From Owenia fusiformis (lineage: Eukaryota > Annelida > Polychaeta > Sabellida > Oweniidae): DNA of 64,000 nt. Below, in pieces: positions 46,948 through 59,789 of the stretch. Made by a program: the position numbers and the translations under genes. The DNA is taken from assembly GCA_903813345.2 (NCBI GenBank), contig CAIIXF020000012.1:16612020-16676019 (forward strand), in the 5' to 3' direction. The stretch's first letter is position 1. The number at the start of each line of letters is the position of its first letter. Under the pieces are notes generated by a model. The model was given only the letters and a program-made list of their open reading frames with translations. It was not told the origin of the DNA and ran no database searches.

Positions 46948-47000
46948 TCACACCTGAATACCCTGACAACCGTAAAGTCAGATACCATAGTCACAAATGT
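46948..47000. mobile_element. Solo end of TIR family A
   Basis: TCACACCTGAATACCCTGAC followed by AAAGTCAGATACC and GTCACAAATG matches the tip of the 985-1510 element. The rest of that element is absent and the foldback element at 47003 begins immediately after. Confidence 0.65.
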
Positions 47001-47002
47001 CC

Positions 47003-48176
47003 AAAAGAGTGGTATCGATATGGAGAACTGAATTCAACAATGTTTTTCTCTTAAACCAATCATTGAAAACATTCTGTAAAAAACACGGTATTTAATGTAA
47101 TGTTGACTGATTGACAACAATTTAAGGCGAAAATTATTTAGAAATATTTTATATAACTGTTTTTGTTAACATTTTTCGTTTTTCTAGTGCAAATTACCCA
47201 AATGCGAGTAGGTAGTTACCAGTTTCACCACCAGGTGGCTGATTCGGGTCAATTAACATGGCAGGTATATAAGAAAGTTCCCTCAAACTTGAATATTATC
47301 AATTTAAGTGGCTTAATTTTAATATAACCCTTATGTGTCTGATACGTATACTAATGAAAATATATCCAGTAAAGCAAAATATTATCTGTCCACTAAAAGA
47401 AAAGATATTTCATTTTTTGTGATTTTATAGCATGGGGTCTATGGGGAATCTCCCCGAGCTAGAAGTCACATTTTCAAAGAAAATTAATTTTTCAAAGTTG
47501 ATAAACACTTTTTAAAACCACATTTCTAGATGTAATTTTACATGTAGATTTTAAATATGATATTACTTTGACTGACTTTTGAATTTTTAATGACGTAAAT
47601 CAAGATTATTTCTACTCGCATCTCGGTTATTGTTTTTGCTCCTTTCTACCAATTCTTGAGAATGAAATAAAATGTCTTTCCGAACCTTGTTGGAACAAAA
47701 TAGCATATACATCATGTTTTTAGACCTCTCAATATTATAGTTATACAAAGGAATTTTTGGTTCATTTTAAAAAAGTATTCAAAAAATTAAAACAAAATCC
47801 CCCCAAAATAGATAAAAATCAAGATAAACCTTTTATTTCATTAACAAGATACTTTTTTAAAATGAACAAAAATTTCCTTTGTAGAATTACAATATTGAGA
47901 GACCTAAACATGTTGTGTTTATGTCTTTTTGTTCCAATGAGGTTCGGAAAGATGTTTCATTTCACTCTGGAAACATGATACCAAGAACAAAACAAGTGTT
48001 TGATGTGTTTTCTAAAACAATATAAATGAAAGTATATATATATTTTTCCAATTATATTGTTACCATTCAAAAGATGACCATTGAATTGACAATGTGTAAA
48101 ATTTTCAGAACTTTTTGATGACTGGTTTAAGAGAAACGTGTGTTCAAAAAGTTCGCCATATCGATACCCATCCTTT
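47003..48176. mobile_element. Foldback element with about 550-bp arms
   Basis: The left arm from 47003 (GGTATCGATATGGAGAACT, TTTCTCTTAAACCAATCAT) is mirrored at 48090-48176, and inner parts (TTTTTAGACCTCTCAATATT near 47718) at about 47890. The symmetry centre is near 47.6-47.8 kb, so most of the 1.17 kb is arm. The incidental 73-codon ORF at 47757 spans the symmetry region and is not a gene. Confidence 0.75.
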
Positions 48177-48600
48177 AAATAGTATGCCTTGCACCTTCTG
48201 CTTGTGCAGTCGAAATCCCTTTAACATGAACACCAAAGGACCAGGTTTAGTATGACAAGTGGTTTTAGACGGTCGTATCTTTCACCATGAGCACTTTCTC
48301 AATTTAAATATGTCATGACATTTCCCATTTCGATTTCAACTAAATTCTCAAGGAGAAGAATCTCGGTATTCAAAGTGGAAAAGCATGCAAATTCGCCGAA
48401 ATATTTTTTTTAGTGTTCCTTTTCCTGAAATTAATTATGAACTTTGTTAAACATGATCCTGCCTTTGAACGATAAGTATAAGCAAAGTCTTCTACATATC
48501 GTTATATAACACAGTTTAATTAAGTCTAAGTGTGACATAGGCTTTCATCTTTTAATATGTCCTTCATTTAAAATTGCGTCATACAGAGTCATTTGAGAGT

Positions 48601-48718
48601 TTAAGCTTGCATATAAAATCGAAACGCCAACCTATACGTATGACCAATCACCCATACAAATGCATCGCTTAAATATTTTACGTTCACGTTTAGGTTGTGA
48701 AAAACATTGCAAGCTTAA
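48601..48718. mobile_element. 118-bp mini-element, copy 2, at the 3' end of the C4-collagen gene
   Basis: Same length and tips as 14871-14988. Its right edge is 6 bp from the stop codon (48725-48727) of the minus-strand collagen gene, so it forms the beginning of that gene's 3' UTR. Confidence 0.75.
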
Positions 48719-48724
48719 AACTCC

Positions 48725-51700
48725 TTATTTTGTGCAGACAGCACATGTGAGTTCATATCCATCTATGTAGTTAGGACAGGGTAGGGAGCCACAGGCGCCC
48801 TCTACCACACGTATAATGCCACCATCTCTGTTCTCATGACCTGCTATGTCCGCTTCGGGAGCTTCATCAAAACATATAAATTCAGATTTTTGGTGACTTA
48901 TCTGCTGACTCATGAGGTATCCTTTATACTCCAATGTCCATAATTCGGGACAAGACTTCAAGGCAGGGATCATAACTTTGCTGTTTCTTTGTTGTACTCT
49001 ACAAACGGCACATACTGCATCATGGTCATAAAGCCAATTAGCTGGTTTTGAAGGGTCGGGGAAGTTATCTGTAAGGAACGGACTGTTTTCAAAATTACCA
49101 AACTCCACCCCATAGATACGGGCATCTGACTGGAAACCAGCGACTGTTTTCCCCCACTCAGGTTCTTTTGGAAGACATAGAAAGTTCGCTCCTGATCCCG
49201 TTTGAGAATGGAATGAGCCCCCCATTACACCTTTAGATAAAGAAACAAAAACATGTTTATATAAGGGTTATGTACTGGGAGATTTTGGATACAGGGTTTA
49301 TCTCACAGGAAATATGTGTATAAATTCCTGAAAATTAGATATCGTATAAAATATTACCATGTGATTCACGAAAATTGTTGAAAGACGTCGGATGATCTTA
49401 AAACAGCTTTCAGTGCGAGATACTGTATAAGTTTAAAACCCTACAACAATAGGGCAAATGCCCGGGGGCAAATGGAACACTTTTTTACCGTGAAACACAT
49501 TTAACACTTCCATTGACCATTTTGAAGCAGTTTTAACCGTTCATCAGTTGAACCTACACAGACGTTTGAGGAGAGCAAAATTGTCCCTGTGACCAGGAAT
49601 CTCAGAAGCCCTTCATACACAGTGTTCACCATAAATTAATGGCCTCTTGATTTTCCATCACCATTTCCCTTACCATTGTGATTTGAGACTTCGTACTTTC
49701 CGATGATGTCTAGCCCTTTAAGTTCTGTATATTTTACATTTTGTATACTCTCTACTTCTAATGAATACTCACTTGAAAATTCTCTTCTTTTTAACATGAG
49801 GAATCCTCACTTCAGCAAATCCAAGTGTGATTAATTTGTGAGCACTTTAACTATCTCACAAAAATCAAAAGAAAATCTAATACTCAATGTTTTGGGTTAT
49901 ATATCATATCAGAATTGGTCCATGATTATATTGACATTCTAAGACCATAGAGGTGTACAAATATTTTCGTCTATAGAAACTTAAACATTTCTTTGGATAA
50001 CAACGGAGGTAGGATGCTTGTTTTAACAACATAATGTGTTGGATTCAAAACCAAACAAAGTCAGAAAATATTATGTCTTTAGACTGCGGCTAAAAAATGT
50101 CAGGGGAAGGGTGTTGAAGGGTTGAAGAATCGCGAATGTTGAAGTTCATATTTCATCCATTCTCAATAACACGCGTGAGTAATAATTGGTTAGGGCTTAT
50201 AATTTCTGCAAATATCAAGACTAAGAACAATGGATGGTACCAAAAAAAACTTTAGACCTTCCTCTACAACATGTGAAAATATGAAAGCATTCCTGTAGAT
50301 AATAAGGGAAATATAGCCCCTTGCAGCGGTTCACTTTTCTGGCCCACCCGATTTTTTAATTCATGCGAAGGGAACATATATCGCAATTTACTTTTACAGT
50401 GGCGCACATCTGGAAGGAGTGGTAAAATAAAAAATGAAAATTGCAACTCCATGCATCTACCATTATTTCGCCCATTTATGGATGTATGTTTGTGTATTAT
50501 ATTTTCTATATACCTGAATAAACATTCTCCGCATTATTCGGGCAGGTAGTCCTGCCCCAGCGTACATAGACAGCTCCACCAGCCTGCCCTCTAGGCCCCG
50601 GTGGTCCTTGAGGGCCTTGCACACCAATCGAATTGTTATTGTTTGACATCGTCTTGTGCAAATGTTCAAGTAAATTGGTTATATCGCTGATTGAAAATCC
50701 TTGTCCACTTGAACCCTAAAAATATACATTATGTTGCTCATTTCACTGCTCAGTTCACAACTGATAAAAATATCTTAGTCGAGTTGCTTTAATGGAAAGC
50801 GTTATGGAACTGTCACGCTAGGCTTTGGGGCTCATACCGTTCGCCACCGTGTAAATAACTTTGGGGGCAGACGGTGGCACACGGCATGGACACACGGTGA
50901 ATAAAACAAACAGTTTTTTTTACCGTCAACAAGCATATAGTGTTGACTTTAATATGAATAGAATATTCCATGATTATGTTGTTTTGAAATGTGACCATTC
51001 CTTTTTATTCATGTGTAATGACTGAACTAAACTGCCCCTCCAAATATACGATTTTTGAAAAATATCAATTTTTGTTAAACCCTGTTCCCACAAAATCATA
51101 GTATCATGGAAATTAAATCTCTTACATCTCTGCCATCTCGACCAGGGGGTCCTTGTGGCCCAGGTGGACCGTCCCTGCCATCACGGCCACAATTACTCCC
51201 TACAAATACACATAGGCATAGCACGGTACATAATACATGGAATATGAATATGGAATATGAATACAAAGTAAAGTACGTATGTTAGGGTTTGTAGAAAAAA
51301 CCGGGTACCGGGTAGTAAATCCTCCATGCTGGGTTCAAACTTGGTACCCGGTACCCGGTCGAAAAAACCGGGTACCCAAAAAAACGAAAATACGGATATA
51401 TAACATAATCAGATCATTAGAAAACGTGTTAGATTTGTTTTGAATTTACAAAAATGTATGTAACTATGTAAAATTGAGCTAGAAACTTCAAGTTTGAACC
51501 CAGCATGGAGGATTTACTACCCGGTACCCGGTACCCGGTTTTTTCTACAAACCCCGTATGTTATCATCCGATCGTTCTTGTTCCTCAAAAGTAGTACATA
51601 TTATATCATAATCGTAGAGTAGCTAACAAATTTTGTAATACCGTGCTCCTATTCATTTAGCGATTTATTGGTAAACTTTCTCATGAGAGAATAAATCTGC

Positions 51701-52824
51701 AGTTTCTCGCCATATCCCCCACACTATTTACGGCCGTGACTACAGAGTGGGCCAAAAATGTTCTCCTTATTATATTCTTGCCCTTTTCTTAACATTTTAC
51801 CCACCCTGTAGGTCTAGGCCGTATGAATTAATGTAAAGCTGCATGACATTTGAGAAATTAATTTACCAGGAAGTGCTGCTGTTGTTTCTCGTTTTATTCT
51901 GTTTATGTATGTCTTGTTGAAATCTGACTGATCATCAGTTCGACCTACGTCATTAGTCCAATGCTAGGAAAGATAGATATACATTGACATAATTATAGGC
52001 CACTTGAAAGTTTAAACCACTTGGCTATAGTGTATTCTTACCCAATGTTATCAAGGTGTGACAAATGAAACTTTGACCTAGTTCATTGTTTTCTAAAAGC
52101 TCTCTTGCGAGTAGGGAAATGAATATTTAATATTAAACGTCTTCGTGACATCATAGTGTCAGCGCTCGTGACATCATTATGAAGATGCTGTTAAATATAC
52201 ACTTATGCGGTTACTCTATTTTATTAATTAAGAAAGACATATGATGTGTTGAATTTAAAGTGTGTTATTGATCGTCTCAAAATCTTAACTGAAAAGTCAG
52301 CAACCTTCTTTTCATAGTAAACCTTTTCGGAATCAGTATACAAAAACAACCGTATCAAACAGCATCTTAATGTGATGCATTACCCTGAAATAGATTTTAC
52401 TGTAGTGAAAGAGACAAGTGAAATAAATAGTTTCATTCAAAACCAGCTCCCTAGTATCTGAATATCAGAAAAAGCCTTGAATACATACCAGCTTCTCGGT
52501 TTCCAGTTCAACAATACGCTTCTTCATCTCTTTTAGTTCATCCTTCTCCTCAAGACATTTAACTTTAACTTCATGAACTTCGTTAACTAGATCATCATTG
52601 ACTCTTTGTACTTTCTCAAATTCTTGACTTACTTTCACAAAATCGACTTGCATTTTGTACATTTCATTTTTCAATCTGAGTAAGTCATCGGTCAGTTTTA
52701 TTGACCCAGCGTTTTGCTTTTGTGTTTCGTAATGCGAAATAAGAGAGCACGCACATGATAGGACAGCGAGCACCAGAGCAATTAGCGAAATAGTGAGCAC
52801 ATGAATTTTGTCTTTCTTTTCCAT
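48725..52824 (-). CDS. Type II membrane protein with coiled coil, collagen repeats and short-chain-collagen-C4-like domain
   Basis: Five exons on the minus strand, 52489-52824, 51867-51963, 51126-51199, 50514-50715 and 48725-49230, join in phases 0, 1, 0, 1 to 404 aa. The order is: short basic cytosolic tail MEKKDK; hydrophobic segment at about 8-30 (signal anchor); heptad-rich coiled coil at about 43-112; a linker with a furin-type RIKR at 134-137; Gly-X-Y run at about 149-170 (GRDGRDGPPGPQGPPG); a second run at about 200-215 (GPQGPPGPRG). The C-terminal domain starts GAVYVRWGRTTCP and contains FLCLPKEPEWG, DAVCAVC and ELTCAVC. That domain matches the short-chain collagen C4 type known from sponges and common in molluscs and brachiopods. 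A trimer is expected from the coiled coil and collagen. The furin site could release the ectodomain. An internal TIR element lies in intron 2. No symbol assigned. Confidence 0.88.
51285..51554. mobile_element. GGGTTTGTAG TIR element (family B), 270-bp copy with 9-bp TSD
   Basis: Begins GGGTTTGTAGAAAAAACCGG, ends TTTTTTCTACAAACCC, and is flanked by identical CGTATGTTA (51276-51284 and 51555-51563). The sequence is a shortened version of 30605-31388. It is inserted in intron 2 of the C4-collagen gene. Confidence 0.9.
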
Positions 52825-54892
52825 TTTTCCATGGATTCTTTATCGAAAGTGGAATGTCGTTCTTCTTAACTGCGTATGGAGTTTTAATTTTATCAGATGA
52901 AACTTTTAATGTTTACCAAGTATGTAAACAACTTTTTGAATATGTTTCAACCTGTTAATTTCTTTGAAAACATCAAGGGGTGCTCTACTGTAGGTTACAA
53001 AATAAGGCATCAATTTTGAACACAAACGTAATGTTATTTACAAATTCTCAACAAATTTCTAGGGCTACATGGTAGAGTAATCCAGATGGGTATCAATATC
53101 ATACTGCAATCAGGACCGTTCATTCCATATCTTAGTTGACAAGAAAATAATACCATCGATAAAGTTTGCAGACACGCGGCACATGTTTTTCAAAACTCGA
53201 TGAAAGTGACAGTTCTAGATCATATATCACTTTATTTTCTGAAAATATGCATAAAGGTTATGTCAAACTAAACCCTGTATGTACTTACAGTTATTATTTA
53301 TCCACTGAATTCAAGTTGTTTTTCAAATTACTTTACATGAATCTTTTTATTTTATTCAACGTTGCAGCTTGGTATTTTTGGTATGTTAGTAACATACTTG
53401 GTAACTAATACTTTTAGAAATGTTCTCATTTTCCACAGATTCTTCCGAATTTATATAGTTTTCTGGAATTTTAACCAAAATGAAGCTTTTTCAAATACTT
53501 CTTTTCGAACAGATTTTTCATGAACAATTATAAATATTTTAGCAATGAGCTTTATTTTCATTTCTCAGCATGCACTCCCTAGGATTCATTGAATCTATTG
53601 TACATTTCTTATGAAATATCATCTTATTCTTGAAAATCTATTCACATTTCTTGGATCACACTTAATGGGATTTTAGAATAATAGAGAGATTCGCAACTAC
53701 ACTAGTCTTATAGCCTGTTTTTGAATCCCTTTTTATTGTAGTTAAGTATTTCATGTAGTGAGAAGGGAGTTTCGACTTAACTTGTCAGTCACAGGCTTCC
53801 CATCAGCCTTCTAACCAATCAACTGTTAGTATAATGGATTATATTTTCAATTGTAGAGATGCGGGAGAGTCCTACCTTATCTTTGTCTTTTAGAATTTTG
53901 ACTTTAGCTTATTAGCTATAGCTAACGATATTTAATCTTTGAAAAATGTCCACCCATTCCCCGCCACCACCCTCGGTTTTTGCCCTATTTGAAAAATAAC
54001 TTTACGAATAGTAATGTAATTAATCATGTACGATTATGCAACATTATGTAATGCTTATAAAGATTTGTATCATTATATTTTGCCAACAAATACATGAGTT
54101 GTTAGTCAACTATCTATATTTTTGCTTTCCTTGAGTGCCCTTGAAACCAGAGTGATCCAACTACATAAATGTTTATAACGTACAACGTGTGTGTACTACG
54201 TAATCATTTGATGCGCAGCTCTATCCATTTATAAGGAGCCATCGCTTATAAAACGTTGTTTATACTCGTAAGTGAGTGAACCATTATCTCGTTTAGACAT
54301 GGTTATGGTTGGAAATCATAGTGATGCTTGGCATGAAGTCATACTGTATAAGTATACAATCCACTTTATAAACAAGAAACAATAGAACAAAACTATTCAT
54401 TTCGGTGAGAAGAGCATTGGAATTGATCGATAAAATACAGTTCTATGAGTATATACAGTACATGAAAACACAAATTTTTGAGAAACGCCAATATCCAATT
54501 CACTTATACTTATAATGTAAAGCTATACGCTTAAGCATAAGTTAAGCTTCCACTTATGAGCGAAAAAAAACTCTCTATTATTTTTGACTTTCAACCAACT
54601 AAAACATTTGTAATCTCTAAAATCTCTAAGAAAATACTGGTTTTGCCAAGTATTCCATACAAAAAATGAACAAAGATATGATTTGCTTGTACGTAACGTA
54701 GATATTCCTTCGGATTAATAAACCCTGTAATATTTGATTGGTGAAAACGAATTTCAAACTTTTTTAAAATTATGAATGTGAGTATTGTTAAGAATGAGCA
54801 GGCAGATCTGCGTATCCAAGTATCATACATAGTTGGACTTGACATTTAACAAAGTATCAGTAAATCAAAGTAAATATAAGGAGACTGGGATG
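52825..54892. other. Intergenic region between two minus-strand genes
   Basis: Contains the upstream region of the C4-collagen gene and the 3' flank of the 3-beta-HSD-like gene. No exon recognised. Short AT-rich ORFs (for example 54591-54845 minus and 53166-53408 plus) have no recognisable domain or splice partners. Confidence 0.5.
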
Positions 54893-57414
54893 TCAAACTT
54901 TTATTTCAGCGTAATATTTAGCTGATTTTTCAATTGCCTCTTGGGGATTGAACACCGGTTTATAACCCAGCTTGTTCCTAGCCTGGCCTCCATTGAAATA
55001 GATGTCATGGTTGATATAAATGATACTACATAGACATGAATCTAGGTGGATTTTCTTTACTGGCTGAATCGCCCAGAGAATCGACTCAAGGGTATAGAAA
55101 CCAGCATAAACCACCCAGTAAGGCAGATAGTACCTAGATACACTATAGCCATGGAGTTTCAAAAATGGCTCCATGAATGTGAAAGTATTCTGGATGGGAG
55201 TATCGTCAGTTATGAAGTACGGTTTCCCACCTATAGAGGGTGCTGATTTCAAAGCCTCGTTTGCACAAATATGCGCCCATGCAACATTTCCAACATAGGC
55301 TTGTTGGAACTTTGCTCTTCCATTCCCGACTCTTGGGAGTGTACCGCCATTTTCTTTAGCTCCTTTTATGGATGTAGTGACGTAATATGGATCCATTTCG
55401 CCGTACATTACATTTGGTCGCAGGGAAAGGCTTAGCAGGCGCTTATCGGAGTCTGGAAATATGATTGCTGTTGTTATTTGTTATATAACTAGGCATTACA
55501 TGTTAAATCAAAATATGTCATCACTTGGTTCAACACATTGTTAGACAACTAGGTTACATTGTTGCCATGGTAATCAATTTTCCCTTAACGTTGAAAATGT
55601 ATATTTATAAAGGCTGTATTATGCCCATATATATGATCGCTCGGTGGATTTCAAGTCAATCTTAACATAGATGCCCATTGATACATGTACTTCTTGGAAA
55701 TCGAGAGTAGAGACGCCGGTGGTTTACTATGGAGTTTGTTCATATGGGCGAACAAGACCACACCTACCTGTATGCTTATAATAACTTACCATGTAATTTG
55801 TTCATATGGGCGGATAAGACATTGCACTCCGCTTTGTACTTAGATGCCGGGTAGCCAGGGAACAAGAACCTCCTGGGGATGGCTGTTGTGGACTCTTCTC
55901 CGTTAATTATGTCTTCATATCCTATAACGACATCAACTGTACTCGTGTATATAAGCCTCTCGACTTTCTTCTTGATGCAGCCATTTATGATATTCTCTGT
56001 ACCTGGAAGATACACATACATGTACCTTACCGCAAAATGAAATGGTAATTGACTTTCGATACAATGCTGGTTCGGGAAACATGGACATGTGAAGACAGAC
56101 TAAGGAAAGGCTGTGGAAAAAGAAACAGTTTGGATTGTTATGTATTGTTATAGAGCGACTTGTGAAACCACGTATTAATTCGAGTATTTGTGTGTTTTTA
56201 TCAAATGTTCTTCTTAATTTCAAGTTCAACAATGCCAAGCTCAATTTAAAGAATTAATTTTGACTTTGGCAATATGCTATCATCTCCACGTCATAACTAA
56301 ACAGTTCTTTGATAATTTACGATGTTTTATCTAGTCTTTTTCCTTCAAATGCTCTGAAAGTTCAACCCTGCTCGGCCTTAGTTATCAACCTGTCGCGTCT
56401 TGTTGGCCGTTATGCCATTAATTTCTGAATTCTTAACCACGATGTTTCTCTCAATAACCCCCTGATCTACCTTTGACGTTAATTTGTTCCATCCCTTCCT
56501 CGTCAGGGAATGTGCCGTAACTAATGAGTCCCGCTGTGTGTATGACGGCATCAACGCCCTTCAATGCTTCCTCAACCTGTCTAGCGTCTGTGACGTCACC
56601 CACTATCGTGACCATTGGCTTCTCTTCGGCATAGTCTAATTAAAAGTAAAGAGCACAATGTACGCATAACATAATCCTGTCAGCCTTTGAGGTAGATGAG
56701 CCCATTTTGCTGATACATTTGCAACCATGTCATGCGTAAATAGCAGAAAGGGCTCACCTAAGCGAGAACAGAAAATTATTGCAATTTAAAGGAGCAAATA
56801 AGAACATGGCATTCTTTGTTGTCCTTTTTACCGGAAGTTCTTACTTTTATGTCATGATAACACTTTGATAATGATTAAACAAGGTAAATTTCACCACTTG
56901 CCATTTGTTACAGATGCCGAACGACAAACTCCAAACACCAACCGCCGCCACAAACAAATTGGAGACCATATGTCATCACTTGTGCGGGTGTCACCACCCG
57001 TGTGATGACATAAAAGTGGACATCCCCAACTTCCTTTTCAATTCTCGTCACTTTGGAACATTTGCATCTTAAATCTCCGATATGTTCATGACTCTTTTTC
57101 AACGATTTCGCCATTTTTATTTTTTCCACTTTGAGTAATCTGAATGAATAACGGAAGAAATGAACATGCCCAAAAGCGAGAATAATTCCACTAGATTAAG
57201 CTAGTGGCTTACCTAATTCCTTTATGTACGGCTTCTTATCAAATACCCGTATCTCTTTCACCCCATCTCCCCTTTCATGTAATAATTTTACGATATGCTG
57301 CCCCAGAAATCCACATCCTCCGGTTACCATGACAACTTCAGATGGTGGTTGCTTAGCGACAAGGGCATTGTTAGGCTCGATTTCTTTGGAAGGTTTCGCC
57401 TCAGCTTGTTCCAT
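54893..57414 (-). CDS. 3-beta-hydroxysteroid dehydrogenase-like SDR
   Basis: Extended short-chain dehydrogenase of the 3-beta-HSD family, which oxidises 3-beta-hydroxysteroids with NAD and isomerises the product. Four exons, 57213-57414, 56471-56635, 55790-56002 and 54893-55452, join with phase 1 at every junction to give 379 aa, close to the family's roughly 370. Cofactor motif TGGCGFLG is at 31-38, an acidic VFDKK follows the second strand, and INVKGTENI matches the family's NVKGT. Catalytic residues are S143/T144 (YTST) and Y173-P-A-S-K177. AYVGNVAWAHI and FITDDTP are family hallmarks of the second half, and a hydrophobic stretch near 290-315 resembles the membrane-associating segment of HSD3B. 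An in-frame ATG at 57543 exists, but an acceptor (TTTTCCAG) near 57495 suggests that part is intron and 57414 is the start. Substrate cannot be inferred; NSDHL- or plant-type decarboxylating relatives are alternatives. Confidence 0.85.
56885..57015 (-). repeat. Dispersed CCATTTGTTACAGATGCC repeat fragment
   Basis: Inverted copy of the family at 15540-15680. TCACCACTTGCCATTTGTTAC and GGAGACCATATGTCATCACTT match that family's ends in reverse complement. Lies in intron 1 of the 3-beta-HSD-like gene. Confidence 0.55.
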
Positions 57415-57935
57415 AGTGATAGCCTTGGCAGAGACCTTTGGACTTTCGGATTGAAATACTGCTGTTGCTATTAGAACAGTTGAAGGAAACGTTGCGATTC
57501 TGGAAAATGTGAAGGCACATAATATGGAAAAGGGGGACGCCACACACTAAAACCACAAATAGAAAAACCAAAGAGCTCAGCCATAAGGTAGATCGACAAA
57601 GACACAATTTAATTTACTAAACTATATACCATGATATACCCATAAATAAACCATGAGACAAAAACTTCAACATACGGTTACATGTTATTTTGAACAGGTA
57701 ATAAGCCTTAGTATACAATTTTACATTGCGCATTTGGTACTTTTGTAAGTTCAATATTAAAAAGTGAAATCCCATATGTATATCATCTAATCATAATGCT
57801 TTTACATTTTGTTGTATTTTGTAAACTACAAAAAGAATGATTTTATTTTTTAGCAAATGAATGTATGTATGACTCTTGCTAGCACTTGTATGCTGACATT
57901 TCTATCCATATTTTATGTGTGGAACCGCAGTCCAT

Positions 57936-58351
57936 ACCATCACGCGGTACTAACTTCGACCGTTAATTTGAATTTTTGACCTACCAGATGCTTGAAAATC
58001 AAGGATTGCGAGTTTCATACTGCGCCGTTTTTCTTCAAACTTATACCATTAAAAGCAAAACAAAATTGCCTTTCTGTCGGTGCATTACTTTATTGTAAAG
58101 AGTTCCTCGTTCTAGCAGCGTTTTGGTCCCCAACTGTTAGAAAGCCTTCTTACAGATGGAGACCAAAATGCCACTGGAAGTAGGGACTCTGTTTAAGAGA
58201 ATGTACCATCAGAAAGGGATTTTTGTTATGCTTTGAATGGAACAAGTTTGAAGAAAAACGGTACAGTGTCAGACTCGTAATCCTCGATTTTCAAACATCC
58301 GGTAGGTCAAAAATTCAAATTAAAGGTCGAAGTTAGGACCGCGTGACCATA
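57936..58351. mobile_element. MITE with about 125-bp terminal inverted repeats
   Basis: Left CACGCGGTACTAACTTCGAC, TTTTTGACCTACCAGATGCT and CCGTTTTTCTTCAAACTT are each mirrored on the right (58225-58351). The middle is about 170 bp, with no gene. Lies about 520 bp upstream of the 3-beta-HSD-like start codon. Confidence 0.8.
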
Positions 58352-59789
58352 GGTGTCATCCCCATTCTGATACTAATAGCATCTTTCTCAAGGCTGAGAA
58401 AATGAGATGTCATGGTTTATCATGATGTGTAATCCCAGAAAATGGCTACACTCCCAGAGCCAATTATTCCAAGCCGTCACAAGGTATTTCAGTTTGACAA
58501 ATTGTGGATTGAAATGGATAATTGCATTTTGCAAAAAGACAAAAATTGATGAAAAATATGCTTACGGTTTATTTGATATATTTGAAAGTGTAACTGTGTC
58601 ATAACATATACGAGTATATGATAATCATAACAGGCAAACTTAAGTTATAATAGAACTAAAAACAGCTATGACAGCCTACCTTATTTTCCTTAGGATCCGA
58701 TGCATGTTGGCCTATTCAGTCAGAATGCATTACCAATTGTGGCAATTTAGCTTCAAACCAAAGATATTCTTCTGCGACTCGAATTCTTATTGAGAAAATT
58801 ATAATTAATAAAACCAATCAAGATCTCTGCGGAAGATTAGAAGTATGCGGAGATGTTAATTAAATCACAATGTGATATCAATGTCAACAGCGATACATAA
58901 TCTTATTCACTATTGATGATGTTCACGTTGCAGTTTCAAATAAATAAAACGTCGCGGGGGGTATATTGGCACGTTCATAGGTCTAGGTGTAGAGAATGTG
59001 GAATGTCAACTCAGAATCTAGGAGTTCTCGTATTGTCCGAATCATTCATATTTTAGTTGCAAAACGTTTGTGTATGTTACAACAGTTTGTGGTTTGGCCA
59101 ATAAAATGTGTGACCTCTTACACTTTGATGTTTCTCTGACATGTAATTTTCAAAAAAATGAAATTCCCCAAATGATTCAAGGATCTGGTATTTATTTAGT
59201 CTGAATTTGCATCCGTTGTTGTGGAAATGGACGCAAAGGACAACCCTACTTTTCAAAATTATTTATAAATGGTTACTGCATTTTTGATTTTGATTGCACG
59301 CTTTTGCTCTTTAAGAAAATGAATTTCAAGGTCGAGGTCACTGTGTTCTGAAAGCGTTTTGCAGATCAATATAGTAATGAATATTCTTATGTTAAGATAG
59401 ATTTTGTCCTATTATTTGTGTTGAAAGTTGGAATTAATCTTAATTTTAAACAAAATGACCCCTTTGGGATGAAGGTATTAATTAAACAATTTTGCCACCA
59501 CCGGAGCTCCATAATCGTCAGATCCGACACTTTTGCACTAGACTATTCGTAGTGGATATTCAAACCCTGAGAAAACAGCTATAGCTTCCTTCTTTCGACC
59601 ACGTTTGCTGAACTAGGAAGTGTAGTCTAATACTCGGGGTGGAAGGTGTGAGAATTGTGCAAAAAATGACTTTGTGAGCTGGATGGAGTTTCTCTGTATT
59701 TTTCATTCTATTAGGGTTTCCTGCATAAGGGATTTCGCCTGCGAAGCATATAACTCTTGCGAACATATCTAAATATTGGTCCGAGGAAG
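58352..59789. other. Gene-free stretch
   Basis: AT-rich sequence with no supported exon. TTTGGCCAATAAAATGTGTGACC at about 59092 resembles TTTGGCTAATAAAGTATGTGGCC at 27167, a possible shared repeat edge. Confidence 0.4.

Noticed and set aside
54591-54845. 84-codon minus-strand ORF downstream of the 3-beta-HSD-like gene
   Set aside because: Lies in the probable 3' flank, AT-rich, with no splice sites or domain.
57415-57543. Longer N-terminus for the 3-beta-HSD-like protein starting at 57543
   Set aside because: A pyrimidine-rich acceptor TTTTCCAG near 57495 falls inside it and family members start close to the TGxxGFLG motif; the 57414 ATG is preferred, though the longer form is not excluded.
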